Assembly: GCA_014529385.2 (NCBI GenBank) | Contig: CM043960.1 | Location: 124,787,543-124,851,542 of the forward strand | Length of the DNA: 64,000 nt | Direction of reading: 5' to 3' | Source of the DNA: Adiantum capillus-veneris | Taxonomy: Eukaryota; Streptophyta; Polypodiopsida; Polypodiales; Pteridaceae | Shown: piece after piece, positions 44,795 through 54,321 of the stretch | How positions within the stretch are numbered: position 1 is the stretch's first letter | How the letters are laid out: every line of letters starts with the position of its first letter | Made by a program: the position numbers and the translations under genes | Notes under the pieces: model-generated | What the model saw: the letters and a program-made list of their open reading frames with translations, nothing else | Told to the model about the DNA's origin: nothing | Databases searched by the model: none

Positions 44795-45052
44795 TTACTC
44801 CCCCCTTAAAGAAGAGTTTTTGTCCTCGAAAACAAAAGTGGGGAACTTCTTCTTAAGAACACTAATTTTTTCCCAAGTGGCGCCTTCCTCAGGTCGATCT
44901 TTCCACTTGATTAAGGCTTGTTGATGTACATGGTGATGCGTACGTAAATCATGATAGTCAAGAATGCGTTCAGGTTCATGCGGTAATGTAGGAGGTTCAA
45001 CGAAACCATTAGGGTTTAGGCGCCTCGGCCGGCTTTTGTAAGTTGACTCCAT
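44795..45052 (-). pseudogene. Chromodomain-encoding 3' end of chromovirus pol, chimeric N-terminus
   Basis: 85 codons. Residues from about 17 onward are a gypsy chromodomain: PERILDYHDLRTHHHVHQQA, LIKWKDRPEEGATWEKISVL, then KKFPTFVFEDKNSSLRGE-stop. Chromodomains guide chromovirus integrases to marked chromatin. The first 16 residues (MESTYKSRPRRLNPNG) come from an LTR fragment of another family also present at 57035-57111. The chromodomain itself has no stop or frameshift, unlike the relic at 23353-23533. Confidence 0.82.
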
Positions 45053-45118
45053 TCTTTAGGCCATGACACGTCAGCAGTTTGTTACATCTCTCCTTCTTGA
45101 AAGAGAGTAATCGTCCAC

Positions 45119-45222
45119 AATTACAGCATATCTGCAAAACAACTCAAGTTAGCTCAAAAATTACAGCATATCGGCAATTACAACATATTTGCAAAACAAC
45201 TCAAGTTAGCTCAAAAATTTCC
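45119..45222. repeat. Tandem repeat in the mini-element interior
   Basis: The sequence attacagcatatctgcaaaac followed by aactcaagttagctcaaaaa is repeated after about 60 bp, with an extra partial copy between. Confidence 0.85.
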
Positions 45223-45539
45223 GAGGGTCATTCTGAGGGACAATCAATTTGCTCTTTTTATTAAGGAGTTAGATTCTCCTTTCTGCTCTTTTGATCAAGG
45301 AGTTAGCTTCTCCTTTCGTCTAGATCAGAACTCTTGATATTCAGGCGTAGTAAAATATAGCCATCACACCGAGACCGTACTGATCTTCCACGGGTATCTT
45401 GATGCACTAAAAAATTACATACCTAGGCAATCTCATCGAATTAGGAATATTTAGTAATTGGCACATCACAATGCAACACAAATGCTCACATATGCATGTT
45501 ACAAGACATAGAAACACAAAGCCGCCGATGAACAGTGAA

Positions 45540-45775
45540 CACTCCCCCCGCAAATAACCATCCAGGTCCGGGCCATGAGCTGTTCAACGACTCCCTCATC
45601 ACTCCTCCCGCAAATAACCTAAAAAGGTCCGGGCCATGAGATATAGAGGCCTTTTATAACCAAACGCCCCCCAGACCGCAGCCTGCGTCGTTTGGAGGTG
45701 CTGAGAGTAACCACTGCTCAGACTTCTCAATACTCCCCCCGTAAATAACCATGCAGGTCCGGGTCATGAGTAACA
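45540..45775. repeat. Three spaced copies of a GGTCCGGGCCATGAG motif
   Basis: The block cccgcaaataacc(atcc)aggtccgggccatgag occurs near 45547, 45605 and 45737 with small changes. The pattern ccgcaaataacc...ggtccgggccatgag is within the internal region of the mini-element and may be the 3' part of another family's leader. Confidence 0.75.
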
Positions 45776-46164
45776 ACAACAATACTCCCCCCCATAGTGG
45801 TCTCAAACGGTCCCGTACGTTTTGTAAAAGGAATAGCAAGAAAAATACATGATATCGACAATATTTTCTATAGACGTAGGATGTACCGCAACCGGTAAAT
45901 ACAGATAAAAAATCCCATTGATACCGGTAATTAGCCTTGCTAATTGCGTTCGTGCTCCAATTGACGCCGAGGATGTAATCTTGCTTCGGGTTCCAAGAAA
46001 ACAATCCGATCGTGTAGGTGTGTTTGCCTTAGGCACCCCGTACTGCACTGGTCTTTGTATTTTGGATAACTTGCCTACGACAACTTGCCCTTTGTATTTC
46101 CCGGCCTTGCCCTTGCTTGGCCCTGTATGTATGCCTAGCTTCGCCCGAAGTTTCACAAGATGGA

Positions 46165-46188
46165 GGGGGGGGGGGGGGGGGGGGGGGG
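46165..46188. repeat. Poly-G tract
   Basis: A run of about 24 G inside the mini-element. Confidence 0.95.
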
Positions 46189-46611
46189 TTACCCTGCTGT
46201 GGGTACCGTTCCTTGTTTGTGGAAAAATTTAGGGTGCCCACTAACCCATAGGGTTGGGTGCCCACTGGGTGTGAAAAAAAACACCAAACACAGGTGATGG
46301 CGAGCTCGCAGGCAGCACGAGGCAAGCAAAGCCCACCCCGCCGTGGGTGTTGGTCGAAAGTGCCTGCCCCACAGGCACGTGAAATGTTCAAGATGTCCAC
46401 GCGATGCCGTCAAGCCTGAGAGGAGGCAGTTTGGTGCAGGTCGCTTATCGGCCCCTTCTCCTCGCAAGCGGGGTTGCCCACCTAGTTCGCCACATCGTCC
46501 TCTTCACAGGGGGTGAGCTCCACGGTGCTCTTGGCCCCGACATGCAAAGCATGCAAAGTTTTGTGTGGCTCTCCAGCACCACGCCTGTCCCTTCCCAAAA
46601 ATAGGAACCTT

Positions 46612-46624
46612 GCTCTTGATACCA
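46612..46624 (-). promoter_or_regulatory. Primer binding site of the mini-element
   Basis: The minus strand reads TGGTATCAAGAGC, the initiator Met tRNA complement with one extra A; one base separates it from the LTR. Confidence 0.8.
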
Positions 46625-46625
46625 A

Positions 46626-46778
46626 TGTTAGACAAGGGGAACTAGAACCTTGAAGTCCACCTCCCAACCACCCACTATATAGCATGGCTCCTAGCCCTTT
46701 GCCCTAGTTGGACTCCCTTTCCACACTGCCTAGCTTGGCCTTGCCCTTGTGTAGTCCGGCCTTGCCGTTGTCCTGACA
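46626..46778 (-). repeat. 5' LTR of the chromodomain mini-element
   Basis: 153 bp; contains ctatatag (TATA-like, about 46674-46682) and ends at the right GAATC duplication. Confidence 0.92.
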
Positions 46779-46783
46779 GAATC

Positions 46784-48400
46784 AATGACACCGGTGCAAG
46801 TTATGGACTTCTTGCTTAAAAGAGTTGCGTTGGGCATTTTGAGAACTGATCTTGGAGGTCTCAGTGCTCGCTAAGATGTAGGTTGAACTAGTCTTGGAGG
46901 TTTCAATGGAGAGAAGAACACAAACTCCCATAGCTGGTTCTTGAAGTCTGATGATAGCAAAACTCTTACCTCTATTCAACTGAGGAACTACCAGCTTATA
47001 AGCAAGTCATGGCCAAGACCTTTGAGCTCCTTCGGCCATGTCTCCCTCGCCCTCAAGCTACTAGATCTATCTCTTCGCCCTCAAATCCTGGCACCACCCC
47101 TCAACCTCCACCTCCTGCAGTCCAAGCTGGTCATCTCCCATCTCCTTGTATGTGCATAGGGAATGTTTGGGTCTCCTCTTTCCAAACATCTATATCAGCA
47201 TTACAATATTTTTTCACAATGCAATTGTGCATTATCTTCTGATATATGTAGGGTGCACTATGGCCTTGTTTGAGGGGGTTTTGTATTGCTTGTTGTCCAT
47301 ACTCCTCATAGTCTTGCTTGTTTAAATCGCCCCTTTCCTTGTTCTGGCTTCTGCAAGAGTTGTATTTTCTTGCACTTCTTTACTTAGCAATCCTTGTGAG
47401 GATGAAGGTTTGGGGTTTCTACAATTTTGGCCCCTTGATAGCTGCCCTGTCTATCGACTATCTTGATTAGTTCCTCTCCCGCTACAAGTTTTTGGTAGTC
47501 ATAGTTATGGGGCTAATAACTACTTAGTACTGTGATTGCCCCTGTATTTTGAAGTTTTTGCAAATTGAGTAGTGTACCAACACTTCAACCACACACATTG
47601 TACCAGCTTTGGATGGGGTTGTTTTGCAGCTTTGCTTGGCATGAGCAAGAAGGCAACCACGACACTAAGTATATGTGGAGGGGAGGTAACGTCTTTGTGG
47701 CCCTTATGTGGAGATCTTGGTTCCCAATTGAGAGCTGCACGCTGTTTGGCTATTGTGAGCTTGCTGGCAAGCTTCCATCAGTTTGAGGTTTTTGCTGAAG
47801 AGCGTTTCTAACCATGGTTGCTTTGTGTTGGGAAGGTCAAAACATGAGTCTCTGGTCCAAGATGTTGCTATTTCAATGCATACTCACGAGCGACCATGGG
47901 CGGCATGTTTTTGCTGATATTAGCATTGAGGATTGCTTTCAAGCATGCTTGTGAGTAAAAACTGCAAGCTCCTGATTAAAAAAATGTCTTGTGTAGTTAT
48001 GCATGCTCGTTAGTGTGACCAGCTGGATGTTGAATTTGCATTGTAGAGAGATGGTGAAAAGTAATTTAGTTATTGTTGCTCCTCGTAGTCTGCTCTTCTT
48101 TGCTTGCCTGCTATCATGTGAAGGGGTTGATTTTTACGAAAAGGATTTCGTTCGGGGAGCCAAGATGCATATCATGTTGGTTATTTTCTTGGATCCAAGT
48201 TGAGGCTCAATGAATGGTTTGTGATGATGTTATTGAGAACATGTTTGAATGTTGGTTGGATATTGTTCTGTTGAATAGGTGAAGATGAGAGAGGTGTGAG
48301 GTTAGATATCTTGCTTTAATTATCTGAAGCATTTTGATTGCCAGTATTATTGACTCAAGGTGCTACTTTGTAGGTTATCTCTTTTGTGGGTTGGATTGGA
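46784..48400. other. No recognised gene
   Basis: Several short frames (for example 47009-47242 and 47565-47811) lack motifs. Some T-rich tracts resemble introns or UTR sequence, but nothing can be assigned. Confidence 0.5.
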
Positions 48401-48419
48401 TGATCAAGTGTTTGCATTA

Positions 48420-49700
48420 TCAAATTCAAGGCAATGGTTGTACAGGCCTTAAGAATTTATTGGAGTTTGCAGGTGTAACTGCAGAAGCTGTCACCTGAAG
48501 CCCATTGATGAATTCATGTAACTCCTTTACAGTCTAGGTAGGAGGCTTTACAAACGAGGAACCAAATCTCAGTAGCATATAGGTACTAGACCTCTCCTAA
48601 AATAGACTGGAGGACAGCATGTCCAAAGATACCAGTTCTCTCTCTGTCTTACTGATGTTGAGCCTGGGGCACAACTTGTTGTGGGTGCCATCCCTGAGAG
48701 TTCTATGCATCTCGAAATTGTAGGAGTTTTGGATCTCTCCTATAGCAAGCTTTAAGGAGGCCTTTGGCCACTTGCCAATTTCTCCTTTCTAGTACAAATT
48801 GATGTGTCTTAACAACTACTTCTATGGCCCAATCTGTTCAACTGAGTAGCGTGACATTTATACTTCAGCATGTTTTGGAACACATCCAAGGTCTATGCGG
48901 TGAACCATTGACACAATGTGCCAATGTGTCAAAAGATAACGAGACATGTGAGATGCATCAGCAGTGATGTGGGTGTATTATGAAGCAATCATAATCACTT
49001 TACTGCGCTGCGATGGGCCAACAACATTGTTATGGAAATTCACATACCTCTTGCACTCATATGTTGATAGTGTGGGGTATCACGTAGAAGGCAAAGAAGG
49101 GACAACTAGATACTGACTATGTGCTCAACAATCTCCATGTTGGGGTCTAAGAAGGGACAACTAAGCTAGAAATTGACGTGCGTCAACAATCTTTATTTGG
49201 CACCATGTTATAAAAACAACTGAACATAGGAGGGGAGAGGGAGGCCCTCAGCATGAATGTGGCCACCTTTGAGAGGCCTCTTAGAAAGGGTGTTTTTGCT
49301 CGACTTATAGATACGGAGAACAATTTTAACCAAGAGAGCCTAATTGGCATAGGGAACATTGGCAAGGTGTACAAAGCTGAGTCAAAATATCGGTCTATGG
49401 TTGGAGTCAAGAAGCTGCTGCAATTCAGCTATCAAGAAGAAAGAGAATTCATAGCAGAAATGGAGACTTTGAGCAAGACTTAGCATGGTAACTTGGTGTC
49501 CTTGTTAGGCTATTGCAAGATGGGCAAAGAAAGGTTGTTAATGTTTGAGTACATGGAAGGTTGAAGCTTAAATGATAGGATGCATGGAGATGAGGGGATG
49601 AAACAAAGGCTGACATTGCAACGCCATAAGTAAATTATGTGTGGGAGGGTTGTTCTTTCTTCATGAGGAGTGACTGATCCATATAATCCACACGGTTCTG
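48420..49700 (+). pseudogene. BRI1-like LRR receptor kinase pseudogene
   Basis: The + strand, in broken frames, follows the order of brassinosteroid-receptor-type kinases. First a region before the last LRRs (CTGLKNLLEFAGVTAEAVT, about 48447-48500), then LRRs (LSVLLMLSLGHNLL, VGVLDLSYSKL, GGLWPLANFSFLVQIDVS, about 48630-48815). The C-terminal cap follows (QGLCGEPLTQCANVSKD, about 48886-48940). Then comes a poorly kept membrane region, and a kinase start at 49253 (MNVATFERPLRKGVFARLI, IGIGNIGKVYKAE, GVKKLLQFSYQEEREFIAEM). Stops occur at SKT-stop-HGNLVSLLGYCK and EG-stop-SLNDRMHGDE. The kinase fades after FFLHEE (about 49665). The catalytic loop is missing. No introns were needed, so a processed copy or an intronless parent is possible. 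Confidence 0.75.
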
Positions 49701-49814
49701 CGACACTTCCCTGTTACTTGCCTGCTCGGGGTTGAGAACTGTGCCTCCTGCAAGGTTTTCCTTCTAGTCGTTTATGTCCTCCAAGCATGCTTCTTGTAGG
49801 ATCGTGTGTGTACA

Positions 49815-50065
49815 GCTGCAGGAAACCCCTAGCTATTGCCGATTCTGTGCAGCCCCTGCCATATGATTGCCGAGCCTTTGGTGGACAAGCTTGCTAAGAA
49901 GTACAAAGTCAAAGTTAGGTGCTTGAAGCTCAACACAAATGAAAGCCCCTCGACAACAATTGAGTATGGGATCCGAAGTACTCCAATGGTGATGATCTTC
50001 AAGGGACGGGTAAAGCAAGACACTATTATCGGTGTTGTGCTGATGGCAAGTTGCAGTCTCAATAT
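49815..50065 (+). pseudogene. m-type thioredoxin pseudogene fragment
   Basis: The frame at 49836-50105 reads LCSPCHMIAEPLVDKLAKKY, KVKVRCLKLNTNESPSTTIE and YGIRSTPMVMIFKGRVKQDT. This is the core of a plastid thioredoxin: the active-site WCGPC is LCSPC (both Cys kept, Trp and Gly lost) and the cis-Pro region (RSTPMVMIF) remains. The transit peptide and N-terminal strand are absent, and similarity ends at DTIIG. It starts about 115 bp after the receptor-kinase relic. Likely a processed or rearranged pseudogene fragment. Confidence 0.75.
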
Positions 50066-50149
50066 GGTTTGGGGATGCTTGTACTTGAAAATGACCATGG
50101 GATAGTAGCTATGCTTTAATTGTAGCTTACTGTTTCTTTTCATGTGTTG

Positions 50150-50570
50150 CTCTAATCATTTTGCAATTCATGATGATACGAGCCTACCTTTGTGCAGAGA
50201 GAGAGAGAGAGAGAGAGGCGAGAGCTTTGTCTTCTCCTCCTGCAAGCCATCTCTCTGAAGCACTCTTAGAAGATCTCATGGGTGTAGGATGCCATAACTT
50301 TGCGACCTCCTCCCTCGGCATTGGACCTACTTCGTCCGCCTCAGATTCGAGGTAGAGAGTTGAGAGAGAAACAAAGCCGCTCGCAAGAAGTCACTTTCAA
50401 AGAGGAGACAGAGGGAGAACCAACGTGCAAAGTTAGGTGCTGAAGAGCGATTTGCCTTGCTAGCATCATCAGCTCCATATCCAAAGCTTTTCAATGACTT
50501 TCCTTCAAATGACTTCAACACCCTCTTTTCCCTTTTGAACCTGCAAGACAAGATGTTATCTGATGCGTAC

Positions 50571-50631
<61 letters not shown>

Positions 50632-50660
50632 GCTCTTGCTTGTAGACTTTCACTTCATGC
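50150..50660. other. Repeat-rich spacer, no gene
   Basis: A (TG)n(GA)n compound repeat lies at about 50572-50631. The segment gaggctcttgcttgtagactttcacttcatactctacggcct recurs at 50630-50671 and 50780-50820, so the block with its microsatellite is tandemly duplicated. Confidence 0.6.
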
Positions 50661-50693
50661 TCTACGGCCTTCCTGATGCGTGCGTGCGTGCGC

Positions 50694-50781
<88 letters not shown>

Positions 50782-50825
50782 CTCTTGCTTGTAGACTTTC
50801 ACTTCATACTCTACGGCCTTCCTGG
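50570..50825. repeat. Duplicated (TG)n(GA)n unit
   Basis: Two copies of gatgcgtgcgtg / TG run / GA run / ggctcttgcttgtagacttt, starting near 50561 and 50674, with GA runs of 29 and 70 bp. Confidence 0.85.
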
Positions 50826-51129
50826 CTCGTTCTACTGGCGCCTCGACTTCTCTCACCGCTTCCTTCACCTTGGCTTATGCACCCTTGCCTTACATTTAAT
50901 GATGATATCCTATGCGACTTCTCCCTACCCGTTTTAGTTAACTAGCAGGCCTCGTGATTTTATCACTTTTTTTCTTCTTGTTTTTTTTAATTTGAGAAGT
51001 GTTAAAATAGCATATACAGTTTTTGGCCTTTAGAAGGCCATAGGAGAGTGGATGAAGAATTGATGCACTTTTTGGACCGTTGATTAAGAATCACGGATTG
51101 GCGACACATGTCAGCTGAGCTTGTTTTAT

Positions 51130-51775
51130 AATATATATATGGGTTTTTCCATCATTTCAACTTGGTCCTTTCTTTTAATGCTCAATTGACTTCTTTGTTT
51201 AATAAAGGTTATATTTTCTTTATATAATGTAAATGGGTCTTTCCATCATTGTAATTTGGTCTCTTTATTTAATGCTCACTTGACTTTTTTAAAAAAAATC
51301 TTTGTTTAGTTTATAAGTTTTATAAAAGTTATATATATATTTTATAATGTAAGTGTCTCTTTTCATCATTGTAATTTGGTCCTTTTATTTAATGCTCACT
51401 TGATTTTTTTAAAATTTTTGTTTAGTTTATAAATGGGTCTATTCATTTAAAGATCTAATTACTTTCTTGTCAGCTTTTTGATTTTAAACATACATTGTTC
51501 TTGTAAATTTTCTTTTCATTTACAGACAATTTCTAACTAAAAATTTATATATTGTCTTTAAATGAAAGAATTTTATTACCACTAAGATTTTTTTTTCAAC
51601 TTTTGGTTTTGATATGCAAATGTCTCCTTATTACTTTAGTTCATATATTATTATTAGGGATTAGCTTTTTAAAAGATCACAACTAAGATTTTTTTTTTCA
51701 ACTTTTTGTTTTGATATGTAAATGTCACCTTGTTACTTTAGTGCATGTATTATTATTAGGGATTATGTTTAAACA
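51130..51775. repeat. AT-rich tandem repeats
   Basis: First block, about 51135-51450: three imperfect copies of about 115-125 bp holding ccatcattgtaatttggtc and ttaatgctcacttga. Second block, about 51580-51770: two copies of about 100 bp holding tttcaactttttgttttgat and tattattattagggatta. No coding sequence. Confidence 0.8.
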
Positions 51776-52149
51776 TTTTCAATATTCATTTCTATCCTAA
51801 AGATATTATGTATTTATTTCATTTAATAGCATGCATCATTTTATTGTGTAATTTGTTTCATTGATATATTCAAACAAGAATTAGATCAATTTCTAAACTC
51901 TCAATATTTTATATACTTTATGTTTTCACGAGGTCAATTAATATAACACTAATACATAAGAGCATAAAGAAAAGCGAAGATTTTTGGTGCAATTCTTTTA
52001 TCATTCAATTGAATTGTTGGATGTTCTCCATGTGATATTTGAACTTTTTTGGATTTTAATGTAAGCATATGGAATTGTCCCCCCACTCTCTCACTTAGTT
52101 GATGTCGAGGTATCTCTGTGTCTCTCTCTCTCTCTCTCTTCCTTATGTA

Positions 52150-52285
52150 GGTCAAGTGTGGTAGATTGGTTATGCCATTTCCCTGGTCTTAAGTTCAACT
52201 CTTTGTCGGCTAGATCTTTAAGGTCTCTTGGGATAGTTTGGTACGAAGTTAAAATTCTCTTCTTCTTCTTCCTGTGTCTCTCTGT
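52150..52285 (+). repeat. SINE-like element upstream of the hydrolase gene
   Basis: It has A-box-like tggtagattggttatgc (from 52159) and B-box-like agttcaactc (52192-52201), then a tail (gatctttaaggtctcttggg, cttcttcttcttcc) shared with the triplicated unit at 29992-30469. Spacing of the boxes fits a tRNA-derived SINE. It ends within about 100 bp of the hydrolase start codon and could affect its leader. Confidence 0.65.
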
Positions 52286-52297
52286 CTTCCTTCTGTA
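52283..52297 (+). promoter_or_regulatory. Possible splice acceptor upstream of the hydrolase
   Basis: The pyrimidine-rich ctctctgtcttccttctgtag followed by g looks like an intron end. If used, an upstream exon or a 5'-leader intron exists. No matching donor was chosen. Confidence 0.35.
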
Positions 52298-52388
52298 GGC
52301 CGTCTTAAATCTTTACCTTGTTCATTACTTTGCTCGATTTCAATTCGATGAGAACGCTCTTGTAAATGCTGCTTATTGGCAGCGTGCA

Positions 52389-53363
52389 ATGGACACTTCG
52401 ATGCAGCAAAAGCAGCAGCAGGTGCCCGTTAATCCGTGGGCATGTGATGAACAGGAGCACTTCAGACGGCTTGGAGTGCGTGGTCAGTCTTCCATCTACA
52501 TCTCTCCCAGAGGCCTGCGCCTCTTCACCAGGACAGTCGAGCGTGCACATACTCCCCCCTCCGCATGCATCTGCATGATCCATGGCTACACCAATGATAT
52601 CAGTTGGACTTTCCAAAATACAGCGATCCGCTTTGCCACAATGGGCTACGCAACTTTTGCTATGGACATTGAAGGCCACGGCTCCTCAGAGGGACTCAAA
52701 GGTTTTGTTCCCAACCTCGACTTTGTTGCAGAAGATTTTTATTCCTTCTTCATGGTGCAGAAACAAGATCCCAGGTACAAAAACCTTCCTTTCTTTCTTT
52801 TTGGAGAGTCTTTGGGAGGTGGTATATGCCTCCTCGTCCACCTCGCGCACCCGCAAGATTTTGCAGGTGCTATTCTGCTGTCACCCATGTGTAAAATCTC
52901 TGACAACATCAAACCCCCTTGGCCTCTTCCCCAGCTCCTCACATTTTTCAGCTGGCTTGCCCCCACATGGGGTGTTGTCCCCACAAAGGAGCTGCGGCCC
53001 CTTTCTTTCAAAGACCCAGCCAAGCTTGAACTCTCATTACAAAACCCAAACCGCTATGTGGGAAAACCACGCCTTGGCACTGCGCGTGAAATGGTGAGGG
53101 TGACTTTATATCTGAGTCAGCAACTCCAAGAGGTTAGCCTTCCTTTCATAGTCATGCATGGTGGGGGTGATGTGGTTACAGATCCTGAAGTAAGTAAAGC
53201 TCTATATGAGACTGCTAAGAGTACAGACAAGACCTTGAAACTCTATGATGGCATGTGGCATGCCTTATTGGCTGGAGAGTATGATGCGGATGTTGATGCC
53301 ATTTTCAATGACATCCAAAAATGGCTAGCAGAACATGTGGAAAAATGCAATAAAGACAGCTGA
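52389..53363 (+). CDS. Monoacylglycerol-lipase-like alpha/beta hydrolase
   Basis: 324 codons, ATG at 52389-52391, TGA at 53361-53363, no intron in the coding part. It is a serine hydrolase of the monoacylglycerol lipase / caffeoylshikimate esterase group. Motifs: oxyanion HG at 65-66 (ICMIHGYTND), FQNTAIRFATMGYATFAMD, IEGHGSSEGLKGFVPN, nucleophile Ser141 in GESLGGG, SPMCKISDNIKPPWPLPQ (lid region), Asp261 in GGGDVVTDPEVS and His291 in YDGMWHALLAGE. All three catalytic residues are present and spaced as usual, and the length is typical. The first ~30 residues (Gln-rich) vary in this family. No signal peptide is seen, so it is probably cytosolic or membrane-associated. The substrate (monoacylglycerol, lysophospholipid or a phenolic ester) cannot be told from sequence. 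It appears functional and is the only such gene here. Confidence 0.93.
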   Translation: MDTSMQQKQQQVPVNPWACDEQEHFRRLGVRGQSSIYISPRGLRLFTRTVERAHTPPSACICMIHGYTNDISWTFQNTAIRFATMGYATFAMDIEGHGSSEGLKGFVPNLDFVAEDFYSFFMVQKQDPRYKNLPFFLFGESLGGGICLLVHLAHPQDFAGAILLSPMCKISDNIKPPWPLPQLLTFFSWLAPTWGVVPTKELRPLSFKDPAKLELSLQNPNRYVGKPRLGTAREMVRVTLYLSQQLQEVSLPFIVMHGGGDVVTDPEVSKALYETAKSTDKTLKLYDGMWHALLAGEYDADVDAIFNDIQKWLAEHVEKCNKDS

Positions 53364-53709
53364 GAGCAGGACCTCTATGCAGGATGTTGCACATTACTTG
53401 GTTGCTTTGTGGGGATTGAGGTTTTGTGCTGCTTCAGCCGGCACTTCTTTTTGAGTACCTTTATCCTAGTCAATTCTTGCAAACAAAGATTGGAGACGGC
53501 TGAGAACATGTGGGTGAGTTTGGCTGTTCGTGAGGAAGAAGAGACAGTCGATTGGACTGTGTAGATGTCTTCACAGACCTGATTCTTTCCATTACCCATC
53601 AATTGTTGCTTTGGGTATTTACAAAGCCCCTTGTCATGAACTGTCAATCAGCCTTATTATGGCGCATTCTGGCTGGTACAGGTTAAGTCCATTTCTGTTG
53701 ATTGTTGGC

Positions 53710-53715
53710 AATAAA
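53710..53715 (+). terminator. Polyadenylation signal of the hydrolase gene
   Basis: AATAAA at 53710-53715, about 350 bp after the stop codon; a plausible 3' UTR end. The next 150 bp contain a tandem duplication (ctttcttgtgcttactgaga, about 53757-53780, again at 53848-53870). Confidence 0.5.
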
Positions 53716-53726
53716 GCTTATGGTAC

Positions 53727-53875
53727 GATAATCTTAAGAAAGGTCTATCTTTAGGTAGATCTTTCTTGTGCTTACTGAGAATGCCAGTATTGTTATGACA
53801 ATGAATTTTTTTGATGATGATCTAAAGAAAGGTCTGCTTAGGTAGGTTTTTCTTGTGCTTACCGAGAACATGAAA
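53727..53875. repeat. Imperfect tandem duplication behind the hydrolase gene
   Basis: Two copies of aagaaaggtct..taggtag.t.tttcttgtgcttac.gagaa about 92 bp apart. Confidence 0.75.
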
Positions 53876-54277
53876 TGGCTACAATAACACACAAATGCCA
53901 GTATTGGGACAAAGCTCTAGAAGGAAAGAGAGGCTTATTGATGGAAAAGCTTTAAAATATTTGAAATTTCTATCCGGACAAAGCTATCAATGGAGATACA
54001 TAGGCCTTTTCTCTCATCCATCTGTCTGTCTATTATAGAAACGTGCATATGCATTTACATACATACGGGTATATAGGCATACACACTTGAATTTAAGTAT
54101 ACATTCGGTTCAAAATGAATGTTTTTATATGTGTTTGTATGATCAGATATGTATACATGTGTGCTTTTTTTTTCTTGGGTTAAGGTTAGCATCTCATCTG
54201 AACACCCTTTTTAGCCCATTTATCATAGTCATTTTTGGCAATTTTAACCTACTTGAAATGTTCGATTTTAAGCTCCC

Positions 54278-54321
<44 letters not shown>

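Larger units (their letters stand above)
44663..46778 (-). mobile_element. Non-autonomous Ty3/gypsy derivative with chromodomain only
   Basis: A complete 2,116-bp LTR element on the minus strand. LTRs are 44663-44794 (132 bp, 3') and 46626-46778 (153 bp, 5'), and GAATC is duplicated at 44658-44662 and 46779-46783. A PBS (46612-46624) reads TGGTATCAAGAGC and a polypurine tract (AAGGGGGGAG, about 44797-44806) abuts the 3' LTR. The interior keeps only the chromodomain end of pol (44795-45052). It also has a fragment matching the LTR start and polypurine region of another family (about 45010-45120). No gag, protease or RT is present, so it depends on proteins supplied by another element. Confidence 0.92.

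Noticed and set aside
45803-46156. 117-aa ORF in the mini-element as a possible gag
   Set aside because: No zinc knuckle or other gag feature, and it lies in leader-type sequence next to a poly-G run.
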